Both the position numbers and the translations under genes were made by a program. Shown piece after piece: positions 1 through 8,192 of a DNA stretch of 47,996 nt. The notes beneath the pieces were generated by a model that did not search any database, was not told the DNA's origin, and saw only the letters and a program-made list of their open reading frames with translations. The DNA is taken from NCBI GenBank assembly GCA_035259205.1, contig DATFWO010000292.1, positions 1 through 47,996 of the forward strand, read 5' to 3'. Source of the DNA: SG8-41 sp035259205 (GTDB taxonomy: Bacteria; Pseudomonadota; Gammaproteobacteria; Burkholderiales; SG8-41). Every line of letters starts with the position of its first letter. The first letter of the stretch is position 1.

Positions 1-752
1 AGTTTCTTGGGCATGCGGCCCGCGAGCCAGGCCGCGCGACCCGCCTCTACGGCTTTCTGCATCGCTGTCGCCATCAATACCGGATTGCGGGCGGCGGCGA
101 CGGCTGTGTTCATCAGGACCGCATCGCATCCCAGCTCCATCGCGATCGCGGCGTCGGAAGCGGTGCCGACACCGGCGTCCACCACCACCGGCACTTTGGC
201 GGCCTCGATAATGATCTGCAGGTTCCACGGATTGAGTATGCCCATGCCGGAGCCTATCAGGGAGGCGAGCGGCATGACGGCCACGCAGCCGATCGCTTCC
301 AGCTCCTTTGCGACGATGGGATCGTCGGACGTATAGACCATTACCTTGAATCCTTCGCTGACCAGCGTGCGCGCGGCCGCCAGCGTTTCGACGACGTTCG
401 GATAAAGCGTGTGAGGATCGCCGAGGACTTCAAGCTTGACCAGGTCGTGACCATCCAGGAGCTCCCGGGCGAGCCGCAGCGTGCGCACCGCGTCATCGGC
501 CGTGTAGCAGCCCGCGGTGTTGGGCAGCAGGGTAAATCGGGACGGGGGGATGTACTCGAGCAGGCTCGGCTCTCCCGCTTTCTGGCCGATGTTGGTGCGC
601 CGGATCGCGACTGTCACGATTTCCGCCCCGCTCGCTTCCACCGCCGCGCGGGTCTCGGCGAAATCCTTGTACTTACCGGTGCCGATCAGCAGGCGGGATC
701 CGTACGGCTTGCCCGCGATGACCAGCGGGTCGAGGTTTTCATGCGGTTTCAT
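1..752 (-). CDS. thiG: Thiazole synthase ThiG (3' end cut by window)
   Basis: ThiG builds the thiazole phosphate ring of thiamine from deoxyxylulose phosphate, dehydroglycine and the sulfur carried on ThiS-thiocarboxylate, in the cytoplasm. The reading frame starts at ATG 752 (MKPHENLDPLVIAGKPYGSR) and runs off the left edge after about 250 codons, at a GRMPKK motif close to the usual C-terminus, so only a few residues are missing. The Schiff-base lysine lies in LVKLEVLGDP (about residue 106), and the phosphate-binding glycines are in the DAGVGTASDAA stretch. It follows thiS on the same strand with a gap of about 70 bases that contains heptad repeats. Identification is firm. Confidence 0.95.
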   Translation of the reverse strand, partial: MKPHENLDPLVIAGKPYGSRLLIGTGKYKDFAETRAAVEASGAEIVTVAIRRTNIGQKAGEPSLLEYIPPSRFTLLPNTAGCYTADDAVRTLRLARELLDGHDLVKLEVLGDPHTLYPNVVETLAAARTLVSEGFKVMVYTSDDPIVAKELEAIGCVAVMPLASLIGSGMGILNPWNLQIIIEAAKVPVVVDAGVGTASDAAIAMELGCDAVLMNTAVAAARNPVLMATAMQKAVEAGRAAWLAGRMPKK

Positions 753-756
753 AATT

Positions 757-785
757 GAGCTTTCGGCTTATCAGCTATCAGCGGC
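757..785. repeat. Heptad repeat patch between thiS and thiG
   Basis: Four degenerate 7-base units (GAGCTTT, CGGCTTA, TCAGCTA, TCAGCGG) lie just upstream of the thiG start. On the minus strand they read AGCTGAT-like and carry TGA. They belong to the repeat family seen at other gene boundaries in this window, although the consensus here is the most divergent. Confidence 0.55.
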
Positions 786-825
786 GTGCCGGCCACGAAC
801 CGCCAGCACTGACCAGTCTTTGCCC

Positions 826-1029
826 TTAGCCACCGCCTACGGCGACCACGATTTCGAGGCGATCGCCCTCCACCAGGGGCTGCGTGGCGTAGCGGCTGCG
901 CGGCACGATCTCGCCGTTGCGCTCGAGCGCAACGCGTTTGCCCACGAGCTGCAGCGCGGCGATGAGCCCGGCGCAACTGAGCGGCGCTTCGAACTGACGG
1001 TGCTCGCCATTGACGGTGATCGATATCAT
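826..1029 (-). CDS. thiS: Sulfur carrier protein ThiS
   Basis: Small ubiquitin-like protein of 67 residues. Its C-terminal Gly-Gly is thiocarboxylated and donates sulfur to ThiG during thiazole synthesis. The protein ends in VVAVGGG, and the beta-grasp core contains LNxxxI-like and ERNGEIVPR segments typical of ThiS. ATG 1029 (MISITVNGEHR) gives the usual family length; an in-frame TTG at 1047 would add six residues and has no better ribosome site. It precedes thiG, so the two are probably co-transcribed. No TPP riboswitch is visible in the roughly 100 bases upstream. Confidence 0.9.
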   Translation of the reverse strand: MISITVNGEHRQFEAPLSCAGLIAALQLVGKRVALERNGEIVPRSRYATQPLVEGDRLEIVVAVGGG

Positions 1030-1131
1030 GCCGGCGCGGCTGGCCAAAGATCAAACGGGAATTGTAATTTTCACGCGTTGCCCGGCCCTTGGCAACCCGG
1101 GTCCAAAACGGCGTCCGGAGTCGGGCACTTG

Positions 1132-1728
1132 CTACGGTGCGTTCAGCCCGGAGAGATAGTCGGCGAGAACTTCGATGTCGCCGTCCGAAAGCGGCTGGGC
1201 CGCCGAGGTCATATTTCCGTCGAGGTCGGCGCGGGTGCGCGCCTTGAATCCTCGCAACTGCGTTCTCAGGTATTGGAACTGCTGTCCTGCGAGCCGCGGA
1301 ATGTGCTGCAGTCCGGTGAGCAACGGGCCATGGCACTGGATGCAGTTAAATCGCTCCGCGAGCTGCCTTCCCGCCTCGATGGTTCCGGCAGCGGTCCTGC
1401 GCAACGGCGGCGTCGGCTTCTGTTTGGAGAAATGCGCCGCAAGCTCGTTCATCTCCGCGTTGGTGAGCGCCTTGGCTACCGGCGTCATCTGGGGGTCCTT
1501 GCGGTCGCCCTGCCGGAACAGGAACAGCTGCATCGAGATGAACTGCGCCGGCTGGCCGGCGAGCGACGGTGTCGCGGGGTTGGTCGAGTTGCCCTCGGGA
1601 CCATGGCAGGCCGCGCAGGTCTGCGGGTCGGCTCCGCCCGACGCGGGAGAGAAGAGCAGGAGCGGCAACGCGGCGGCGAGCGCCGACGCCACCGCCGCCC
1701 CGCCCCGTCCGGGGCGACTTTCTCTCAC
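1132..1728 (-). CDS. Dihaem c-type cytochrome (cytochrome c4-like)
   Basis: Periplasmic electron carrier of about 198 residues. An N-terminal signal peptide (hydrophobic AAVASALAAALPLLLF, cleavage near ASGGA) is followed by two similar haem domains. CAACH lies near residue 38 with its methionine ligand in MTPVAKAL. CIQCH lies near residue 129 with its methionine in NMTSAAQPLSD. This two-domain plan is that of cytochrome c4/c553 proteins. I chose GTG 1728 because it overlaps the stop of the upstream dehydrogenase (GTGA) and places the signal peptide correctly; the open frame further upstream lies inside that gene. The coupling suggests it accepts electrons from the dehydrogenase. Confidence 0.88.
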   Translation of the reverse strand: MRESRPGRGGAAVASALAAALPLLLFSPASGGADPQTCAACHGPEGNSTNPATPSLAGQPAQFISMQLFLFRQGDRKDPQMTPVAKALTNAEMNELAAHFSKQKPTPPLRRTAAGTIEAGRQLAERFNCIQCHGPLLTGLQHIPRLAGQQFQYLRTQLRGFKARTRADLDGNMTSAAQPLSDGDIEVLADYLSGLNAP

Positions 1729-2993
1729 TTCTTGCCGTAGCTGACGCGGTAGATGATCCCGTTCTGGTCGTCCGAGACGAGCAGCGAGCCGTCGTGCATC
1801 ACCATCACATCGTTCGGCCGGCCCCACATCGGCGGGTCGGCCTTATCGTCCTGCAGGAAGCCGGTCAGAAACGGCTCCATCTTCGGCTTGCCGCTCGCAT
1901 CGAAGCTCACGCGCGTCACGTTGTAGCCCTGCTTGATCGTGCGGTTCCACGAGCCGCGCATGGCAATGAAAATGTTGTTCTGGTACTCGGCCGGAAACAT
2001 CTTGCCGGTGTAGAAACGCATGCCGATGGGCGCGATGTGCGCGCCGAGCTTCAGCGTCGGCGGCGAGAACTCGGAACAGGAGCGGTTCTTCCCGTATTCG
2101 GGGTCGAGCGTGTCGCCCTGGTGGCAGAAGGGGTAGCCGAAATGCTGACCCTTGCGCGTTACCACGTGCAGCGTGTCGTTCGGCGATTCATCGCCCAGCC
2201 AATCCCGTCCATGATTCGTGAACCACAGCTGCCCGGTCTTCGGATGAAAGTCGAAGCCGACCGAGTTGCGCACCCCGAGCGCCACGGTCTCGAGCACCCC
2301 CTTGTTGGGCTCGACCCGCATGATGGACGCCTCCATGTAGGTCGGCATGACGATGTTGCCGGGCGCGCCGATGTTGAAATAGAGCTTGCGGTCGGGTCCC
2401 ATTCCAAGGAACTTCCAGAAGTGGCCGGGCTGCTTGTTCGGGTCGAGGTTGTCGATCACTACCTTTGCTTCCGGCGGGTTGTCGAGGCGGCTCTCGATAC
2501 CGTCGTAGCGGGTGATGCGGTTGCGCTCCGCGACATACAATGTGCCCCTGCTGAAAACGATCCCGTTTGGCGCGTCGAGGTCCTTGAGTATGGTCTTTAT
2601 CTCGCGCTTTCCGCCGCGATCGATCACCGCGTAGACGTCCTTCAACTGGCGGGTGCCTACGAATACGGTGCCCTTGTCGCCCTGCGCCATGGAGCGTGCG
2701 CCGGGAAGATCTTCGGCCCAGACTTCGACCTTGAAACCGGGCGGAACCTTCAGCTGGTTCACCGGCAACTCCTTCGCGGGCTTGCCGGTCATGTTGATCG
2801 CGAACGGATGGAGGGGCGATTTGTCCTGCTCTGCAGAACGGCCCTGCTGCCACGACGGCGGCGGAGTGGGAGCCGCGGCCGGCTTGTCGCCTGGCTGCTG
2901 CGCAAAGGAGCCAACTGCGGGAAGCAGAAGCGCGCCCAGCGCGGTGGCGCTACCTGCCGCGCGGATGCGAAGGCTGAATTTCCTCGGGGTCAT
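1725..2993 (-). CDS. PQQ-dependent sugar/aldose dehydrogenase (sorbosone dehydrogenase family)
   Basis: Predicted periplasmic beta-propeller oxidoreductase of 422 residues that would oxidise an aldose sugar using PQQ and pass electrons to a cytochrome. The start at ATG 2993 has a strong AAGGAGG site seven bases upstream and gives a signal peptide (MTPRKFSLRIRAAG, then a hydrophobic stretch ending SFAQQ). A proline-rich linker follows, then the family opening motif LKVPPGFKVEVWA. Propeller-blade motifs follow: APNGIVF, GVRNSVGFDFHP, LWFTNHGRDWLGDE, HIAPIGMRFYTG and GSWNRT. The NHGRD and GSWNRT segments match soluble glucose/sorbosone dehydrogenase folds. The substrate cannot be told from sequence. 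The dihaem cytochrome gene overlaps its 3' end. Confidence 0.85.
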   Translation of the reverse strand: MTPRKFSLRIRAAGSATALGALLLPAVGSFAQQPGDKPAAAPTPPPSWQQGRSAEQDKSPLHPFAINMTGKPAKELPVNQLKVPPGFKVEVWAEDLPGARSMAQGDKGTVFVGTRQLKDVYAVIDRGGKREIKTILKDLDAPNGIVFSRGTLYVAERNRITRYDGIESRLDNPPEAKVVIDNLDPNKQPGHFWKFLGMGPDRKLYFNIGAPGNIVMPTYMEASIMRVEPNKGVLETVALGVRNSVGFDFHPKTGQLWFTNHGRDWLGDESPNDTLHVVTRKGQHFGYPFCHQGDTLDPEYGKNRSCSEFSPPTLKLGAHIAPIGMRFYTGKMFPAEYQNNIFIAMRGSWNRTIKQGYNVTRVSFDASGKPKMEPFLTGFLQDDKADPPMWGRPNDVMVMHDGSLLVSDDQNGIIYRVSYGKK

Positions 2994-3395
2994 GACGATC
3001 CTCCTTGATGAGCTTGATACCAAGACGCGCGCGCACAGAACGTTATTCTTCTTGCCGGCGAGACGACGGTCGTGCGCCGGTTACGACCTCCTCGATTGAT
3101 TCAGTCTAACACCGGGTTATGCCCCCGGCCAGCCGGGAAAATCCCGTGCCGGGTATCTCCCGATTGCTTTGCCTGACGGCAACGCATCGCCACAATAGTG
3201 TGGCACGCGCGGCCGGTACCGTCTCCACGAACAGCCGAATCGCCACCACTCGGCGATCGGATCAGGCAGCGATTTGCAACGCCGATGGAGTAGCAAATAG
3301 AATCCCAAATAGGTATTGTTCCGGCACATCGTCGGCGTCTCGTTGGGCCAGGAGCAGCTGAGGCGAGACAATCGGCAGGGCGCAGGAACAGCACC
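2994..3395. other. Intergenic region, no gene supported
   Basis: About 400 bases between the dehydrogenase start and the tRNA. It should contain the promoter of the minus-strand dehydrogenase operon, but I see no convincing -35/-10 pair. Short open frames here have no ribosome sites or family resemblance. Confidence 0.5.
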
Positions 3396-3469
3396 GCGGG
3401 TGTAGTTCAATGGCAGAACGGCAGCTTCCCAAGCTGCATACGAGGGTTCGATTCCCTTCACCCGCTCCA
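3396..3469 (+). tRNA. tRNA-Gly (anticodon CCC)
   Basis: Full cloverleaf of 74 bases including encoded CCA. The acceptor stem is GCGGGTG paired with CACCCGC. The D arm is GTTC/GAAC, and the anticodon stem is GCAGC/GCTGC around loop TTCCCAA, giving anticodon CCC at 3428-3430. The T arm is GAGGG/CCCTT with loop TTCGATT, and the discriminator base is T. It reads GGG codons. It stands alone, with no rRNA or other tRNA nearby. Confidence 0.97.
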
Positions 3470-4042
3470 GTCCGCAAAAGACATGACCGGTGATGGATGA
3501 CTCGCGGCCAGTCGTACGGCGCACAGCGTCGTCGATTGGCAACAGATCGGCCGTGCACCGCTGCCGCTTGATCGCACTTTCGCTACCCGTGTGGACATTT
3601 TTTTACCGCGGGAACCGCCATCGTCCGTAGCTTGTCCGTTCCACCTGCTGGCGCTTCATTCCGGCATGGCCGGCGGACGGTCGTAACCGGTCAGCGCGGC
3701 AAAAGTCTGCAGCATGGACACACGGTCGCATTTCACGCCGCAGTTGCGCGATAAGGGTTTCCAGGGATCGGCTGGCGCGTGCAAGCTCGCGGGCCTGGCA
3801 TGCTGGACTGTCTTGCTTGGAACTCTGGCGCGCGGTGGCCCATTCGGCTTCGCGCTGGGAGCGCTCGCGGCGAGCCAGCTTCCGCGCGGCCTCTTCGCAC
3901 GGGCGAACGTGCCTGCGGGTCGCATGCGCAACAAAAACGTACTGGACGTTGATCGGTAGCCGATGGGCTACAATGACCCCACTCAGCGCCGGCTCGCCGC
4001 GCCGCGGCTGCGGCGGATCGAGCCGGTCGGGCGCCGGTAGCG
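3470..4042. other. Intergenic region, no gene supported
   Basis: About 570 bases between the tRNA and the AsmA-like gene. Overlapping open frames on both strands show no recognisable protein. A TACAAT at about 3970 could be a -10 element for the downstream gene, but no well-spaced -35 partner is visible. No clear terminator follows the tRNA. Confidence 0.45.
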
Positions 4043-6349
4043 ATGAAGATCCTCAAATACCTTTTGCTCGCAGCGGGCGGGCTGCTGGTGCTCGTCATCG
4101 CGGTGGTTGCCTACGTCGCCGCGACTTTCGACCCCAACGCCTACAAACCCGAAATCATCAAGCTCGTAAAGGAGAAAAGGAACCGCACGCTCAAGCTCGA
4201 CGGGGACATCAAGCTGTCGTTCTGGCCGAATATCGGCGCGGAGCTGGGCAAGATATCCCTCTCGGAATTCAAGAGCGACAAGGAGTTTGCGGCGGTGGAC
4301 GATGCCCGCGTCTCGGTCAAGCTCATGCCGCTCCTTTCAAAACAGATGGTGGTGGATGAGTTAAGCATCAAAGGCGCGCGCGCGGCGATCGTGCGCTTCA
4401 AGGACGGCCGGACGAATATCGACGACCTGCTGGCCGAGGAAGAAAAGGACCAGACCCGGGTAGTGGTCTTCGACATCGCTCAGGTGGCGATCGAGAACTC
4501 GGCGTTCACCTTTCGGGACGAAGCGAAAGGGGCGCAGTATTCGCTCTCGAAGGTGGCTCTCAAGACCGGGCGCATCGCCAACGCGGTTCCGACGAAGGTG
4601 GACCTCGCCTCGTCGATACAGGCCAATCAACCCAAGCTGAATCTCGCCACCTCCCTCAAGACGAAACTCACATTCGACGTCGACAAGCAGGTGTACGTGC
4701 TCGAGGGCCTCGACCTGGAAGCGAAGGGCGACGCCGCCGACATTCACAACCTCGTGCTCAAGGCGGCGGGCGGCGTCACTGCGAAAATGAAAACGCACGA
4801 GTTCACGACCGAGAAGCTTTCGGTCGCCATGACCGGGGTCAGCGGCAAGGACAATCTGGACGTGAAGCTCGACGCGCCCAAGCTCGTGTTTACCTCGGAC
4901 AAGGCGTCCGGCGACAAGGTAGCCCTCGTCTACAAAGCCACCGGCCCGCAAGGCTTTCTCAATGCGAACGTCAGCCTGCCCGGCGTGGAAGGCACGGCCA
5001 AGGCCTTCAAGTCGGGCGCGATGACGGTCGATCTCGATCTCAAGCAGGGCGATCTGAGCGTCAAGGCCAAGGTGGCCTCGCCGGTCGCGGGCAACGTGGA
5101 GTCCCAGCAGGTAAGCCTGCCCAACCTCGCGGCAAACATTACCGCGAGCGGCCCTGACCTGCCCGGCAAGAGCCTGAGCGGAGAACTCAAAGGCAGCGCG
5201 GCGATCGATGGCGCCAAGGAGAGCGTTCAGGCTAACGTTGCCGGAAAAATCGCCGACAGCAACGTCAAGGGACGCGTCGGCATTTCCCATTTCGCGGCGC
5301 CCGCGATCAGTTTCGACGTGGAAGTGGACCAGCTCGACGTGGACCGCTATTTCCCGCCGGCGCCCGCGGGCAGGCAGCAGAAGCAGCCGGAGAAGCCGCT
5401 CGACCTCACGGGCCTGCGCAGCGTCAACGCGAACGGCACGCTCCGGGTGGGAGCGCTCAAGTTCAACAACATCAAGGCTACCAACGTGCGGCTCGACGTC
5501 AAGGCGAACGGCGGGCGCGTGGACTTGAATCCGCTTACGGCGAATCTCTACCAGGGGACGCTCGCGAGCTCGGTTTCGATCAACGCGGCCCCGGCCGCGC
5601 CGACGTTTGCGGTAAAGCACAATATGAGCGGCATCAGCATCGGGCAGCTGCTCAAGGAGCTCGCCAACAACGACACGCTTGAGGGCAGGGGCAACTTGAC
5701 GCTCGACGTCACCACGCAGGGCAACACAGAGGGCGCGTTGAAGAAGGCCCTGAACGGCAATGGCGCGCTGAAGCTCGTGGATGGTGCGGTCAGGGGCATC
5801 GACGTCGCGGGCTCGATCCGCGACGCCAAGGCCAAGCTTGGCGCGCTGCGCGGCGAGCACACCCAGCAGGCCGACAAATCGCAGAAGACGGATTTCTCCG
5901 AGCTCACGGCAACCTTCACCATCAGGAACGGCGTGGCCCACAATTCCGACCTGTCGATCAAGTCGCCTTTGTTGCGCGTGGGCGGCGAAGGCGACGTCAA
6001 CCTTGGCGACGACAATCTCAACTACCTGGTGACAGCATCGATTGTGGGCACCACCAAGGGCCAGGGCGGGCGGGACCTCTCGGAGCTCGCGGGCATTACC
6101 GTGCCGGTACGGGTTACCGGCCCGCTCGCGTCGCCTGCCTACAAGATCGACTTCGGCTCGATGATGACGGATGTCGCGAAGCAGAAGGTGGAAGAGAGAC
6201 TCACGAGCGAGATCGGAAAGCGGCTCGGCGGAGTAACCGGTGCTCCGGCAGGCTCAGGGCAGCAGGCCGCCGGGAAGGACGCGCCCAAGGGCGATGCGAA
6301 GGGCGGCAGCAGTCCGAAGGACCTGCTGAAGGGTCTGTTTGGCCGCTGA
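4043..6349 (+). CDS. AsmA family protein
   Basis: A 768-residue inner-membrane-anchored periplasmic protein. AsmA-family proteins are thought to help move or organise lipids of the outer membrane. A single N-terminal membrane segment (YLLLAAGGLLVLVIAVVAYVAA, about residues 6-27) leads into the typical FDPNAYKPEI segment. Next come IKLSFWPNIGAELGKISL and a DELSIKGARA stretch, both hallmarks of the AsmA N-terminal domain. The C-terminal third resembles the AsmA_2 region (GNLTLDVTTQGNT, GAVRGIDVAG). The last 35 residues are Gly/Lys/Pro-rich. The start follows no strong ribosome site, but no other start fits the membrane anchor. Confidence 0.88.
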   Translation: MKILKYLLLAAGGLLVLVIAVVAYVAATFDPNAYKPEIIKLVKEKRNRTLKLDGDIKLSFWPNIGAELGKISLSEFKSDKEFAAVDDARVSVKLMPLLSKQMVVDELSIKGARAAIVRFKDGRTNIDDLLAEEEKDQTRVVVFDIAQVAIENSAFTFRDEAKGAQYSLSKVALKTGRIANAVPTKVDLASSIQANQPKLNLATSLKTKLTFDVDKQVYVLEGLDLEAKGDAADIHNLVLKAAGGVTAKMKTHEFTTEKLSVAMTGVSGKDNLDVKLDAPKLVFTSDKASGDKVALVYKATGPQGFLNANVSLPGVEGTAKAFKSGAMTVDLDLKQGDLSVKAKVASPVAGNVESQQVSLPNLAANITASGPDLPGKSLSGELKGSAAIDGAKESVQANVAGKIADSNVKGRVGISHFAAPAISFDVEVDQLDVDRYFPPAPAGRQQKQPEKPLDLTGLRSVNANGTLRVGALKFNNIKATNVRLDVKANGGRVDLNPLTANLYQGTLASSVSINAAPAAPTFAVKHNMSGISIGQLLKELANNDTLEGRGNLTLDVTTQGNTEGALKKALNGNGALKLVDGAVRGIDVAGSIRDAKAKLGALRGEHTQQADKSQKTDFSELTATFTIRNGVAHNSDLSIKSPLLRVGGEGDVNLGDDNLNYLVTASIVGTTKGQGGRDLSELAGITVPVRVTGPLASPAYKIDFGSMMTDVAKQKVEERLTSEIGKRLGGVTGAPAGSGQQAAGKDAPKGDAKGGSSPKDLLKGLFGR

Positions 6350-6380
6350 TCGGCGTGATCCGCGACGAGCGGCATTCAGT

Positions 6381-6938
6381 ATGACCGTGCCCGGTCCATA
6401 TCGCGTCCGCGTCGAGGCACTGCTCGCGGAGCTGGGGATTCCGCGCGAGCTCGTGGCCGGCCGCGGCCTAGCCATCTGCAACGAAGCGCACGAGCTGGTC
6501 GTCGTCCAGACGGACGACGATGGACGGGAGCATCTGCTCATCCCTGCCGCAGCCGCTGCCTGGCGTCGCCTGCGGGAAGCCGCGCTGGCCGATGAGGTGG
6601 CTCTCAGCATCGGATCCGCTTTTCGCAGCTGCGACCGCCAGGCAGAGCTCATCCGGCGCAAGCTCGAGCGCGGCTTGTCGATCGAAGGCATACTCACGTC
6701 GAGTGCGCCGCCGGGTTACAGCGAGCATCACACCGGGCGTGCCGTTGACGTGATCACCCCGGGCAGCGCGCCGCTCGAAACCGAGTTCGAGGAAACGGCA
6801 GCGTTTCGGTGGCTGGTGGAGAATGCCGGAGCGTTTCACTATGAAATGTCGTTTCCCCGCGACAATCCGCACGGGTACGTCTACGAACCGTGGCACTGGT
6901 GCTACCGCGAGGGATGGGGGCGGAGGGATGAGGGATGA
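6381..6938 (+). CDS. D-alanyl-D-alanine carboxypeptidase, VanY/M15B type
   Basis: Zinc peptidase of 185 residues that would trim the terminal D-Ala from peptidoglycan stem peptides. The M15 metal and catalytic motifs are present: SEHHTGRAVDV (SxHxxGxAxD) and EPWHW near the C-terminus, with the GSAFRSCDRQ segment upstream. No signal peptide is visible from ATG 6381, and starting at an earlier in-frame codon would run into the preceding gene without adding one, so localisation is unclear. It sits 31 bases after the AsmA gene and upstream of mutY. Confidence 0.85.
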   Translation: MTVPGPYRVRVEALLAELGIPRELVAGRGLAICNEAHELVVVQTDDDGREHLLIPAAAAAWRRLREAALADEVALSIGSAFRSCDRQAELIRRKLERGLSIEGILTSSAPPGYSEHHTGRAVDVITPGSAPLETEFEETAAFRWLVENAGAFHYEMSFPRDNPHGYVYEPWHWCYREGWGRRDEG

Positions 6939-6993
6939 AGAGAAAGGTGTAACGATAGCAGCGACGGCACGCTTCTCCGCACGCCACAATTCC

Positions 6994-7028
6994 AGTTACG
7001 AGTCACGAGTCACGAGCCACGCGTCATG
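6994..7028. repeat. Heptad repeat array overlapping the mutY start
   Basis: Five consecutive 7-base units: AGTTACG, AGTCACG, AGTCACG, AGCCACG, CGTCATG. The last unit contains the mutY start codon. The opposite strand reads CGTGACT, carrying TGA. Confidence 0.85.
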
Positions 7029-8069
7029 GGCTTCAGCCTGGCAGCAAAGCTGATTGCGTGGCAGAAACGGCACGGCCGTCACGATCTGCCGTGGCAGGGC
7101 ACGCGCGATCCGTATCGGATCTGGCTATCCGAGATCATGCTGCAGCAGACCCAGGTTGTGGCGGTGGTTCCGTACTACCGGCGTTTCCTGCAGCGTTTTC
7201 CCGATATCGCAGCCCTCGCTGCCGCCCCGCTTGACGAGGTGCTGCGGCTCTGGAGCGGCCTTGGCTATTATTCGCGCGCGCGCAACCTCCACCAGGCGGC
7301 GCACGCCGTCATGCGGGAACATGCGGGACGGTTTCCCCGCCGCTTCGAAGAGGTGGCGGCGCTCCCCGGCATAGGCCGCTCCACGGCGGGCGCAATAATG
7401 GTGTTCTCGCACGGTGCCCGCCAAGCAATTCTCGACGGCAACGTAAAGCGAGTGATGGCGCGCGTCTTCGGCATTCCCGGCTACCCGGGCGAGAAGCGCG
7501 TCGCCGATCGGCTTTGGCGCGCGGCCGAACGGCTGCTACCGCGCCGCAACATCGAGGCTTATACGCAGGGACTCATGGATCTGGGTGCGGGTGTCTGTAT
7601 GCGCAGGCGCCCGCGTTGCGATGCGTGTCCCTGGGCGACCTCTTGCATTGCGCTCAGGCGGGGTCTCGTCGACAGGCTGCCTGCGCCCAAGCCCCGGACG
7701 ATGCTCCCGCAGAAAAGCACCGTCATGCTGGCGCTGACTCGCGCCGGCGAAATCCTGCTGGAAAAGCGCCCTCCCCATGGAATCTGGGGCGGAATGTGGT
7801 GCCTGCCCGAAGTCGCGCGCAAGACGGGTCTCGCAGACCATTGTCTCGAGCGCTTCGGCGCGCGCGTGTCAGAAGTGGAGGAACTGCCTCTTATCGCGCA
7901 CGGCTTTACCCATTACAAGTTGGATATCAGCCCGCTGCGAGTTCGTGTTGCGGCGCTTGCTCCGCGTGCGTGCGAGCCGGGCTTGATCTGGCTGCCGGTG
8001 GACGAGGCGAAGGAGGCGGCGATTCCAGCTCCGGTCAAGCGCATACTCGGATTGCTTGGTAAAGCGTGA
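7026..8069 (+). CDS. mutY: Adenine DNA glycosylase MutY
   Basis: Base-excision repair enzyme of 347 residues that removes adenine mispaired with 8-oxoguanine. The helix-hairpin-helix is ALPGIGRSTAGAI (about residues 112-124), with catalytic Glu36 in WLSEIMLQQTQV and Asp137 in ILDGNVKRV. The iron-sulfur cluster cysteines are 191, 198, 201 and 207 in the expected C-x6-C-x2-C-x5-C spacing. The C-terminal domain (MLALTRAGEILLEKRPPHGIWGGMW) is the NUDIX-like part that recognises 8-oxoG. The ATG is embedded in heptad repeats with no clear ribosome site. The TGA stop is the first three bases of another array. Confidence 0.97.
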   Translation: MGFSLAAKLIAWQKRHGRHDLPWQGTRDPYRIWLSEIMLQQTQVVAVVPYYRRFLQRFPDIAALAAAPLDEVLRLWSGLGYYSRARNLHQAAHAVMREHAGRFPRRFEEVAALPGIGRSTAGAIMVFSHGARQAILDGNVKRVMARVFGIPGYPGEKRVADRLWRAAERLLPRRNIEAYTQGLMDLGAGVCMRRRPRCDACPWATSCIALRRGLVDRLPAPKPRTMLPQKSTVMLALTRAGEILLEKRPPHGIWGGMWCLPEVARKTGLADHCLERFGARVSEVEELPLIAHGFTHYKLDISPLRVRVAALAPRACEPGLIWLPVDEAKEAAIPAPVKRILGLLGKA

Positions 8070-8192
8070 CTGGTGAGGTGTTACTGGAATGGCGCGACTG
8101 GAATGGCGTGATTCGAGAACCGCTCACGCATTCTCAGTCACGTGGTATCAGTCACGTGATATCAGGCACACACCCTCAGTCACGATTTACCA
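8067..8192. repeat. Large imperfect palindrome of heptad repeats between mutY and a convergent gene
   Basis: Eighteen consecutive 7-base units fill the whole 126-base gap between mutY and the convergent thioredoxin-like gene. The left half has TGACTGG, TGAGGTG, TTACTGG, AATGGCG, CGACTGG, AATGGCG, TGATTCG. The right half is the same theme inverted (GTCACGT, GGTATCA, GTCACGT, GATATCA, GTCACGA), partly organised as 14-mers. Both genes have their stop codons inside the array: TGA at 8067 and TAA at 8189-8187. A transcript from either side could fold into a long hairpin. Confidence 0.85.

Noticed and set aside
1030..1131. Possible TPP riboswitch before thiS
   Set aside because: The conserved CTGAGA and related thi-box segments are not seen, and the gap is short. 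A weak GTTGCC/GGCAAC hairpin is present but not diagnostic.
3117..3558. Open reading frames antisense to the tRNA with protein-like phrases (VKGIEPSYAAWEAAVLPLNYTR type)
   Set aside because: These are the well-known false proteins produced by translating the complementary strand of a tRNA gene; they vanish outside the tRNA.
3714..3959. 81-codon open frame with a hydrophobic middle in the gap after the tRNA
   Set aside because: No ribosome site, overlapping frames on both strands, no recognisable family; not enough to call a gene.
4361..5941. 526-codon open frame antisense to the AsmA-like gene
   Set aside because: Arg/Val/Glu-rich shadow frame; the plus-strand gene has membrane anchor and AsmA motifs.
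8067..8192. Heptad arrays considered as CRISPR or phage attachment sites
   Set aside because: Units are 7 bases with no spacers of constant length, no cas genes are present, and neighbouring genes are intact housekeeping genes.
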